The notes under the pieces: generated by a model
What the model was told of the DNA's origin: nothing
The model's input: the letters and a program-made list of their open reading frames with translations, nothing else
Databases searched by the model: none
Part shown: piece after piece, positions 51,401 to 62,400 of the stretch
How the letters are laid out: every line of letters starts with the position of its first letter
How positions within the stretch are numbered: position 1 is the first letter of the stretch
DNA from: Eulemur rufifrons
Lineage: Eukaryota > Chordata > Mammalia > Primates > Lemuridae
Direction: 5' to 3'
Length of the DNA stretch: 64,000 bases
Assembly (NCBI RefSeq): GCF_041146395.1
Contig: NC_091009.1
Span: forward strand, 3,236,001 to 3,300,000
Position numbers and translations under genes: made by a program

Positions 51401-54002
51401 ATGGGAATGCTTTCATTCATTCAGAGAACGCGACGTTTGGGTGGTGGTTTGTAGGCATTCTAAACTGTATTTTGGAGGAAGTACGAGAGTCATGTATATG
51501 AACGCTTACATTCAGGCAGAGAAAGCAACTCTGGGGTCGTATTTTGTTGGCATGCTAAACTGTGGTTTGGAAGAAGTTCGAGAGTCTTATATAGGAAGGA
51601 TTACAGTGACACAGAGAAAACAACTCTCGGAAGTTTATTGGTAGGCCTGCTAAACTCTAACTTGGATGAAATGTGAGAACGCTTGCATTCATTCACTCAG
51701 AGAAAGAAACATCGTGATGGTTTGAAGGCATAATAACTGTAGTTGGGAAGAAGTAGGAGAGTCATATATATGAACCGTTACATTCACGCAGAGAACGCAA
51801 CTGTGGGGTGGCGATGTATGCATGTTAATCTGTAGTTTGGAGGAAGTGCGAGAGTCATATCTGGGGAAAATTACAGTCACTTAGAGAAAGGAACCATCTT
51901 GGGCTGGTTTGTAGATCTGCTAAATTCTATTTGGGAAACAGAGTGTGAGTCATATATGGGAACGCTTATGTTCACTCAGAGAAAGCAACCACGGTGTGGT
52001 GTTTTGTTGGCATGGTGTAGTTTGAAAGAAGTTGGAGATTCTTATATAGGAAAGTTTACAGTCACCTAGAGAAAGCAACTCACGGGGTGTTGTTTGTAGG
52101 CCTGCTAAACTCTAATTTAGATGAAGTGAGAGAGGCATATATATGAACGCTTATATTGATGCAGAGAAAGCAACTATGGGGTGGTGTTTTGTAGGCATGC
52201 TAAAATATAATTTGGAAGAAGTTCGAAAACAGACAGTCACTTAGAGAAAGCAACTCTCGGTGGTTGATTTTTCGGTGTGCTAAATTGTATTTTGAAAGAA
52301 GTAGCAGAGTCATATATACAAACGCTTACATTCATGCAGAGAAAGCAACTGTGGGGTGGTGTTTTCTAGGCATGCTAAACTCTAGTTTGGACGAAGTTTG
52401 AGAATCACATATAAGAAAGCTTAGAGTTGCTAAAGCAAATCTCTGGGTGTGGAATGTAGGCGTGCCAAACTCTATTTTGGTTTCAGAGTGAGAGTCATAT
52501 ATGGGAAGGCTTACATTCACTCAGAGAAAGCAACGATGGTGTGGTGGTTTGTAGGCATACTGAACTCTAGTTTGGAAGAAGTAGGAGAATGATATATGGG
52601 AACGCTTACATTCATGCAGAGAAAGCAATTATGGGGTGGCTTTTTTGTAGCCATGCAAATCTCTATTTTGCAAGAAGTTAAAGAGTAATATATAGGAAAG
52701 CGTACCGTCATTTATAGAAACCAACTTTCGGGGGATGGTTTGTAGGCCTGCAAAACTCTACTTTGGAAGAAGGGGGAGAGTCATATGGGGGACTGGGTAC
52801 ATTCACTCGGAGAAATCAACGATGGGGTTGTGGTTTGTAGGCATACTAAACTCTAGTTTGGAAGAAGTACGAGAATCATATATAGGAACGCTTACATTCA
52901 TGCAGAGAAAGCAACTATGGAGTGATGTTTGTATGCCTACTAAACGATAGTTTGGAGGATGTTCGAGAGTCATATCTGGAAAGCTTACAGTCATTTAGAG
53001 AAAGCAACTCTCTGGGGATGGTTCGTAGGCCTGCTAAACTCTATTTTCAATGAAGTGTTAGAATCATATGCAGGAACGCTTACATTCACTCAGAGAAAGC
53101 AACGTTGGGGTGGCCGTTTTTGAGCATACTAAACTCTACTTTGGAAGAGGTACAAGAGACATAAATATGAACGCTTACATTAACACAGAGAAAGCAAATA
53201 CGGGGTGCTGTAGTGCAGGCATGCTATACTATAGATTGGAAGAAGTTCGAAAGCTGACAGTCACTTAGAGAAAGCAACTCTTGGCGGGTGATTTTTAGGT
53301 CTGCTAAATTGTATTTTGAAAGACGTACCAGAGTCATATATACAAACGCTTACATTCATGCAGAGAAAGAAACTATGGGGTGACGTGTTGTTGGCATGCT
53401 AAACTGCAGTTTGAAAGGAGTTCCAGAGCGTTATATAGGATAGCTTACAGCACCTAGAGAAAACAACACTCGGGACAGCTTTGCAAGCCTCTAAACACTA
53501 ATTAGCAGCAATTGTGAGAGTCAAATATGGGAACGCTTACATTCACGGAGAGAACACAACGTTTGGGTGGTGGTTTGTAGGCATAATAACTGTAGGTCGG
53601 AAGAAGTAGGAGAGTCATATATATGAACAGTTACATTCACGCAGAGAAAGAAACTGTTGGGTGGTGTATGTACGCATGTTAATCTATACTTTGGAGGAAG
53701 TTTGAGAGTCATATCTGGGGAAAATTACAGTCACATAGCTAAATCAACCATCGGGGACTGGTTTGTAGGTCTGCTAAATTCTATTTTGGAAAAAGTGATT
53801 CATATAAGGGAATTCTTATGTTCACTCAGAGAAAGCAACGATGCGGTGGTGTATTGTTGGCATGCTAAACTTTAGTTTGGAAGAAGTTCGAGAGTTTTAC
53901 ATAGGAAAGCTTACATTCACCTAGAGAAAGCAACTCTCAGGATGTGGTTTATAGGCCTGGTGAACTCTAATTTGGATCAAGTGTGAGAGTCATACATACG
54001 AG
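48431..54002 (+). repeat. ~95-bp satellite, left arm of the palindrome
   Basis: The tandem monomer is about 95 bp, with core TTTGTAGGCATGCTAAACTC, TAGTTTGGAAGAAGT, GAGAGTCATATATAGGAA and AGAGAAAGCAACT. Three monomer types alternate: ends in CACTCAGAGAAAGCAACGAT, in CATGCAGAGAAAGCAACTAT, and in GTCACTTAGAGAAAGCAACT. They give a ~285-bp trimer (repeat offsets of 283-286 bp are visible). The outermost monomers near 48,431-49,100 are more diverged. There is no telomeric hexamer content and no gene; short ORFs recur with the trimer and are artefacts. Confidence 0.9.
50651..51387 (+). repeat. 737-bp satellite segment present only in the left arm
   Basis: The right arm (about 59,525) joins the sequence matching 50,650 directly to that matching 51,388. 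Both breakpoints lie in the shared monomer text GTGAGAGTCA, so the difference is explained by one homologous exchange across about eight monomers. Confidence 0.82.
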
Positions 54003-56638
54003 TTCCAAAATACAGTTTAGTATGCCTACAAACCACCAGCCTAACATTGCTTTCTCTGAGTGGATATAGGCCTTCCCTTATATGAATCTCGGACTGCTTT
54101 CAAAATGCAATTTGCCGGACCTACAAAACACCGCCTGAGAGTTGCTTTCTCTCACTATAAGCTTTCCTATATATGACTTTGGAACATAATTTAGCATGCC
54201 AACAAAAGGCCACCCCATAGTTTGCATGAATGTAAGCGTTCCTATGCATCACGCTCGTACTTCTTCCAAAGTATAGTACACCTACCAACCACCTCCCCAA
54301 CGTTGCTTTTTCTGAGTGAATGTAAGCATTCTTTTATTCTCGTACTTCCTCCAAACTCCAGTTTAGTGTGACTAAAAATCACCACCGCAACCCTGCTTTC
54401 TCTGAGTGAATGTTAGCGTTCCCGTTTATGATTCACACTTCATCCAAAATAGAATTTAGCAGAACTACAAACCGGCCCCCAAGGGTTGCTTTCTCTGTGA
54501 GACTGTAAGCTTTCCTATTACTCTTAACTTCTTCGCAACTAGAGATTTGCATGCCTACAAAACACCACCCCATAGTTGCCCTCTCTGCGTGAATGTAAGC
54601 ACTCACATATATGACTCTGCTACTTCTTCCAAAATACAGTTTAGTATGCTTACAAACAACCACCCAAAAGTTAAGTTCTCTGAGAGAATGTTAGCGTTCC
54701 CATGTATGACAGTCACAAATGGTGCAAGGTAGAGTTTAGCAGGCTTACAAACAATCTCTCGAAAGTTGCTTCCTCTAGCGGACTGTAAGCTTTCCTATAA
54801 AAGACTGTCGAACTTTTTCGAAACTACATTTCAGCACGCCAACAAAACATCACCACATAGTTTTTCTCAGCATAAATGTAACAGATTTTATATATGACTC
54901 TGGTACTTCTTTCAAAATACAATTTAGCACACCTCAAAATCAACCGCCGAGAGTTGCATTCTCTGTCACTGTCAGCTTTTGAACTTCTTCCAAATTATAT
55001 TTTATCATGCCTACAAAACACCACCCCATAGTTGCTTTCTCTGCGTCCATATAAGCGTTCATATATATGACTCTCGTACTTCTTCCAAACTGGAGTTAGT
55101 ATACCCTCAAACCGGCACCCAAATTTACCTTTCTCTGAGTGAATGAAGCGTATCCATGTATGCCTCTTTCACTTCATCCAAATTAGAGTTTAGCGGCCCA
55201 CAAACCACCTCCTGTGAGTTGCTTTCTCTAGGTGACTATAAACTTTCCTATATAAGACTCTCGAACTTCTTCCAAACTACAGTTTAGCATGCCAACAATA
55301 CAGCGCACCATCGTTGATTTCTCTGAGTGAACATAAGCGTTCCCATATATGACTCTCACTCTTTTTCCAAAATAGAATTTAGCAGACCTACACAACACCC
55401 GATGGTTCCAATTCTCTAGGTGACTCTAATTTTTCCCACATATGACTCTCGAGCTTCCTCCAAACTAGATTATGATGATTACATAGGCCACCCCACAGTT
55501 GCTTTCTCTTCGTGAATGTAACCATTCATATGTGACTCTCCTACTTCTTTTGAACTACAGCATTTATTCCTACAAACCATCACGACAACGTTCTTTCTCT
55601 GAGTGAATGCAAGCGTTCCTGCATATGATTGTAACACTTCATTGAAAATAGAGTTTAGCAGGCCTACGAACCACCCCCAGAGAGTTGCTTTCTCTAAATG
55701 ACTGTAAGCTTTCCAGATATGACTCTCGAGCATCCTCCAAACTATCGTTTAGTAGGCATACAAACATCACTCCATAGTTGCTTTCTCTGCATGAATGTAA
55801 GCGTTCCTATATATGATTCTCGTCCTTCTTCCAAACTAGAGTTTAGTATGCCTACAAACCACAACCCCATCGTTGATTTCTCCGAGTGAATGTACCCAGT
55901 CCCCCATATGATTCTCCCCCTTCTTCCAAAGTAGAGTTTTGCAGGCCTACAAACCATCCCCCAAAAGTTGGTTTCTATAAATGACGGTACGCTTTCCTAT
56001 ATATTTCTCTTTAACTTCTTGCAAAATAGAGATTTGCATGGCTACAAAAAAGCCACCCCATAATTGCTTTCTCTGCATGAATGTAAGCGTTCCCATATAT
56101 CATTCTCCTACTTCTTCCAAACTAGAGTTCAGTATGCCTACAAACCACCACACCATCGTTGCTTTCTCTGAGTGAATGTAAGCCTTCCCATATATGACTC
56201 TCACTCCGAAACCAAAATAGAGTTTAGCACGCCTACATTCCACACCCAGAGATTTGCTTTAAGCGACTCTAAGCTTTCTTATATGTGATTCTCAAACTTC
56301 GTCCAAACTAGAGTTTAGCACGCCTAGAAAACACCACCCCACAGTTCCTTTCTCTGCATGAATGTAAGCGTTTGAATATATGACACTGGTACTTCTTTCA
56401 AAATACAATTTAGCAGACCTAAAAATCCACCGCCAAGAGTTGCTTTCTCTAAATGACTGTCTGCTTTCGAACTTCTTCCAAACTATATTTTAGCAGGCCT
56501 ACAAAACACCACCCCATAGTTGCTTTCTCTGCGTCTATATAAGCGTTCATATATATCACTCTAGTACTTCTTCCAAACTGGAGTTAGTATACCTACAAAC
56601 CGGCACCCCAATTTACCTTTCTCTGAGTGAATGAAGCG
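54003..56638 (-). repeat. Palindrome spacer: satellite in right-arm polarity with nested duplications
   Basis: Polarity flips at about 54,000 (…GTCATACATACGAG then TTCCAAAATACAGTTTAG). The spacer is made of copies of the right arm. About 55,070-55,616 repeats about 56,560-57,109 at an offset near 1,488 bp. About 55,617-56,500 repeats 57,836-58,720 at an offset of 2,219 bp. The monomers are the same 95-bp satellite on the minus strand. Confidence 0.82.
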
Positions 56639-59600
56639 TATCCATGTATGCCTCTTTCACTTCATCCAAATTAGAGTTTAGCGGCCTACAAACCACCTCC
56701 TGTGAGTTGCTTTCTCTAGGTGACTGTAAACTTTCCTATATAAGACTCTCGAACTTCTTCCAAACTACAGTTTAGCATGCCAACAATACAGCGCCCCATC
56801 GTTGATGTCTGTGAGTCAACATAAGCGTTCCCATCTATGACTCTCACTCTTTTTCCAAAATAGAATTTAGCAGACCTACACACCAGCCCCCGATGGTTCC
56901 TTTCTCTAAATGACTCTAATTTTCCCCAGATATGACTCTCGAACTTCCTCCAAACTACAGATTATGATGATTACATACGCCACCCCACAGTTGCTTTCTC
57001 TGCGTGAATGTAACCGTTCATATATGACTCTCCTACTTCTTCGAACTACAGTTGTTATTCCTACAAACCACCACGACAAAGTTCTTTCTCTGAGTGAATG
57101 CAAGCGTTCTCACACTTCATCCAAATTACAGTTTAGCAGACCTACCAAAAAACTACAGAGAGTTGTTTTCTCTGTGTCACTGTAATCTTTCCTATATAAG
57201 GCTCTCGAACTTCTTCCAAACCACAGTTTAGCATGCCAACACAATACGATCACAGAGTTGCTTTCTCTGCGTGAATGTAAGCATTCGTATATATGACTCT
57301 CCTACTTCCTCCAAAATACAGTTTAGAATGCTTACAAACCACCACCCAAACGTTGCGTTCTCTGAGTGAATGTAAGCGTTCCCATGTTTGACTCTCACAA
57401 TTGCTGCTAATTAGTGTTTAGAGGCTTGTAAACCTGTCCCGAGTGTTGCTCTCTCTAGGTGACTGTAAGCTATCCTATATAACACTCTCGAACACCTTCC
57501 AAACTGCAATTTAGCATCCCCACAACACATCACCCCATAGTTTCTTTCTCTGCATGAATGTAAGCGTTTGTATATGACTCTGGTACGTCTTTCAAAATAC
57601 AATTTAGCCGACCTAAAAATCACCCGCCAAGAGTTGCTTTCTCTAAGTGACTGTCAGCTTTCGAACTTCTTCCAATCTATAGTTTAGCATGCCTGCACTA
57701 CAGCACCCCGTATTTGCTTTCTCTGTGTTAATGTAAGCGTTCGTATTTATGTCTCTCGTACCTCTTCCAAAGTAGAGTTTAGTATGCTCAAAAACGGCCA
57801 CCCCAACGTTGCTTTCTCTGAGTGAATGTAAGCGTTCCTGTATATGATTCTAACAATTCATTCGAAATAGAGTTTAGCAGGCCTACGAACCATCCCCAGA
57901 GAGTTGCTTTCTCTAAATGACTGTAAGCTTTCCAGATATGACTCTCGAACATCCTCCAAACTATAGTTTAGTAGGCATACAAACATCACTCCATAGTTGC
58001 TTTCTCTGCATGAATGTAAGCGTTCCTATATATGATTCTCGTCCTTCTTCCAAACTAGAGTTTAGTATGCCTACAAACCACAACCCCATCGTTGATTTCT
58101 CCGAGTGAATGTACCCAGTCCCCCATATGACTCTCCCCCTTCTTCCAAAGTAGAGTTTTGCAGGCCTACAAACCATCCCCCGAAAGTTGGTTTCTATAAA
58201 TGACGGTACGCTTTCCTATATATTACTCTTTAACTTCTTGCAAAATAGAGATTTGCATGGCTACAAAAAAGCCACCCCATAATTGCTTTCTCTGCATGAA
58301 TGTAAGCGTTCCCATATATCATTCTCCTACTTCTTCCAAACTAGAGTTCAGTATGCCTACAAACCACCACACCATCGTTGCTTTCTCTGAGTGAATGTAA
58401 GCCTTCCCATATATGACTCTCACTCTGAAACCAAAATAGAGTTTGGCACGCCTACATTCCACACCCAGAGATTTGCTTTAGCGACTCTAAGCTTTCTTAT
58501 ATGTGATTCTCAAACTTCGTCCAAACTAGAGTTTAGCATGCCTAGAAAACACCACCCCACAGTTGCTTTCTCTGCATGAATGTAAGCATTTGTATATATG
58601 ACTCTGGTACTTCTTTCAAAATACAATTTAGCACACCGAAAAATCAACCACCGAGAGTTGCTTTCTCTAAGTGACTGTCTGTTTTCGAACTTCTTCCAAA
58701 TTATATTTTAGCATGCCTACAAAACACCACCCCATAGTTGCTTTCTCTGCATCAATATAAGCGTTCATATATATGCCTCTCTCACTTCATCTAAATTAGA
58801 GTTTAGCAGGCCTACAAACAACACCCCGTGAGTTGCTTTCTCTAGGTGACTGTAAACTTTCCTATATAAGAATCTCCAACTTCTTTCAAACTACACCATG
58901 CCAACAAAACACCACACCGTGGTTGCTTTCTCTGAGTGAACATAAGCGTTCCCATATATGACTCACACTCTGTTTCCCAAATAGAATTTAGCAGATCTAC
59001 AAACCAGCCCAAGATGGTTCCTTTCTCTAAGTGACTGTAATTTTCCCCAGATATGACTCTCGCACTTCCTCCAAACTACAGATTAACATGCATACATCGC
59101 CACCCCACAGTTGCGTTCTCTGCGTGAATGTAACGGTTCATATATATGACTCTCCTACTTCTTCCCAACTACAGTTATTATGCCTTCAAACCATCACGAT
59201 GTTTCTTTCTCTGAGTGAATGAATGCAAGCGTTCTCACATTTCATCCAAGTTAGAGTTTAGTAGGCCTACCAATAAACTTCCGAGAGTTGTTTTCTCTGT
59301 GTCACTGTAATCCTTCCTATATAAGACTCTCGAACTTCTTCCAAACCACAGTTTAGCATGCCAACAAAATACAACCCCAGAGTTGCTTTCTCTGCCTGAA
59401 TGTAAGCGTTCATATACATGACTCTCGTACTTCCTCCAAAATACAGTTTAGAATGCCTACAAACCACCACCCAAACGTCGCGTTCTCTGAATGAATGAAA
59501 GCATTCCCATGTTTGACTCTCACACTTCAACCAAAATAACTCTATTTCAACCAAAATAACTCTACATTCCACACCCAGAGAGTTGCTTTCTCTACGTGAC

Positions 59601-61787
59601 TGTAAACTTTCCTATATATGACTCTCAAACTTCGTCCAAACTAGAGTTTTGCAAGCCTACAAAACACCACCCCATAGTTGCATTCGGTGCCGGAATGTAA
59701 GCGGTTCTACATGTGATTCTCTTGCTTCTTCCAAATTACAGGTTAGTATGCCTAGGAACCACAACCACAACGTTGCTTTCACTGAGTTCCCATATATTAT
59801 TCTAACACTTCATTGAAAATAGAGTTTAGCAGGCCTACGAAACACCCCCGAGAGTTGCTTTCTCTAAGTGACTGTAAGCTTCCCAGATATGGCTCTCGAA
59901 CTTCCTCCAAACTATATTTTAGTAGGCATACAAACATCACTCCATAGTTGCTTTCTCTGCGTGAAGGTAAGCGTTCCTATATACGATTCTCGTACTTCTT
60001 CCAAACTAGAGTTGACTATGCCTACAAATCACAATCCCATCGTTGATTTCTCTGAGTGAATGCACGCGGTCCCCAATATGACTCTCCCCCACTTCCAAAC
60101 TGGAGTTTTGCAGGTGTACAAAACATCCCCCAAGAGTTGGTTTCTATGACTATACCCTTTCCTATATATTACTCCTTAACTTCTTCCAAACTAGAGATTA
60201 GCATGGCTACAAAAACGCCACCCCATAATTGCTTTCTCTACGTGAATGTAAGCGTTCCCATATATCATTCTCCTACTTCTTCCAAACTAGAGTTTAGTAT
60301 GCCTACAAACCACCACGCCGTCGTTGCTTTCTCTGAGGGAATGTAAGCCTTCCCATATATGACTCTCACTCTTAAACCAAAATAGAGTTTAGCAGGCCTA
60401 CATTCCACACCCAGAGATTTGTTTCTCTAAGTGACTCTAAGCTTTCTTATATGTGATTCTCAAACTTCGTCCAAACTAGAGTTTACCATGCCTATAAAAC
60501 ACCACCCCATAGTTACTTTCAGTGCGTCAAAATGTATGTGCTCCTATATGTGATTCTCGTGCTTCTTCCAAACTGCAGTTTAGTAAGCCTACAAACAACC
60601 CCATTGTTGCTTTCTCTGAGTGAATGTAAGCGTTCTCATATATGATTCTCACACTTCAACCAAAACAGGGTTTTGCAGGCCTACAAACCACCCGCCAAGA
60701 CTTGCTTTTTCAAAGTGGCTGTTACCTTTCCTATATAGGACTCTGGAACTTCTCCCAAGCTAGACTTTAACATGTCTACCTGACACTACTCCGTAGTTGC
60801 TCTCGCTGTGTGAATGTAAGCGTTCCTATATATGAGTCTTGTACCTCTTTTTAACTAGCATCTGGCATGCCAAAATAACACTCCTCCATAGTTGCTTTCT
60901 TTGAGTCAATGTAAACATTCCTATATATGTCTCTCGCACTTCTTCCAAACTAGAGTTAAGTCTACAAACCAATCCCCGACAGCTGTTTTCTCTGAACGAA
61001 TTTAAGCGTTCCTATATATGACTATGGCACTTCCTCCAAACTAGAGTTTAGCAAGCCTACACTCCACCCCTGTTCGTTGCTTTCTCTAAGTTACTGTAAG
61101 CTTTCCTATACATGGCTCTCGAAATTTTCCAAACTAGAGTTAGCATGCCTACTATACACCTACACATAATTGCTTTGTCTGAGTGAATATAAGCCTTCCT
61201 ATATATGACTGTCGCACTTTTTCCAAATTAGAGTGTAGCCAGCCTGGAAAGCACCCCTTATAGTTGCTTTCATTGAGTGAATGTTAACATTCCTATGTAA
61301 GACTCTCGCAACTTTTCCAATCTAAGATTTTAGCAATGCTACAAATCCCCCGCCGAGAGTTCCTATACATAACTGTCCTCTTTTTCCAAGCTAGAGTTTA
61401 GGAAGCCTAGAATCCGTCCCCCCGTAGACGCTTTATGTGAACGTAAACGTTCCTCTATATGACTCTCGCCTTCCTCCAAACTAGAGCTTAGCAAGCCTAC
61501 AAAACAACTCCCTATAATTGCTTTCTCTGAATGAATGATATCGTTCCTATATAAGACTCTCGAACTTCTTCCAAACCAGAGTTTAACAAGCCAAAAAAGC
61601 ACCCCCCATAGATGCTTCCTCTAACTCAAAGCTAATATTCCTATATATGATTCAGCTTCTTCATCCAAACTAGAGTAAGGCAAGCCTACAAATCACACAC
61701 CAATAGTTGCTTTCTATAAGTAAATGTAAGCGTCCTTATATATGACTATAGCAATTCTTCCAAACTGGAGTTTAGCAAGCCTACAGA
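56639..61787 (-). repeat. ~95-bp satellite, right arm of the palindrome
   Basis: This is the reverse complement of the left arm. Paired coordinates sum to 110,640 (near the spacer), 110,911 (51,689-53,511 with 57,400-59,222), 110,174 (49,831-50,306 with 59,868-60,346) and 110,218 (outer ends). Steps between sums are small indels plus the 737-bp difference. Several 190-bp stretches are identical by eye; outer parts differ by a few percent. Confidence 0.9.
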
Positions 61788-62400
61788 CCCCAGGACTCCA
61801 CTCCATAGTACCCTGGGCATTGGCGCCTGCCTGTCATGCAGGACATAGGGGCGGACCCTCATCTCAGACACGGCATTGGTGGATTGTAGGCTTTTTTTAA
61901 GTTTTTGAATTGAAGAACTCTGAGAATTGGAATTCGGTTTAGGTTAAGGTTAGGTGTTAGGGACTAGGATTAGGTTTAGGGGTTAGGGTTTTAGGTTAGA
62001 ATTAAGATTAGGATTACTGTTAGGGTTAGAGAATAGGATTATGTTTAGTGGTTGGGTTTAGGTTTACGGTGAGAGGCAAGAGTAAGGGTGAGGGATTAGG
62101 GTTACTGTTAGGAGTTAGATTCAGGGCTTACTAAGGGTTTGGTTTAGTAATAGGGTTCGGGCTTACGTTTAACGGTGTGTGTTAGGGCACGGGCCCCGTC
62201 TAATGTACGGGGCACTGTGGGTGTGGAGCAAGGCTGCGTCCCCACTTCATCTTACCCTGGGTGTTGGGCTTCAACTGTCACGCAGGACAAAGGCAGAGGC
62301 TCATCAAACGTATGGTTAGGATTAAGGTTTAAGGTTAGGGTCAGGGTTGAGGGTTAGGGTGAGGGTTAACAGTTAGAGTTAGGGTAAGGGGGTTAGGGAT
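61788..62400. repeat. Right E flank: inverted islands E2 and E1 with TTAGGG-type repeats
   Basis: It is the mirror of 47,820-48,430. The island E2 end CCCCAGGACTCC starts exactly at the satellite edge, E2 runs to TCTGAGAATTGGAATTC (61,919-61,935), and E1 occupies about 62,176-62,315. Over the 92 bp next to the satellite I count three differences from the left copy. Confidence 0.87.

Noticed and set aside
53990..54020. Head-to-head telomere fusion point at the polarity flip
   Set aside because: The flip is inside the 95-bp satellite and no telomeric hexamers occur there. The telomere-type strands also have the opposite polarity to that of a fusion.
49831..60346. Mirror-image 62-96-codon ORFs in the satellite (PIYDSRTSSKLEFSMPTN-like) as conserved proteins
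   Set aside because: They repeat with the ~285-bp trimer and exist in both arms only because the DNA is duplicated. They are phase artefacts of the monomer.
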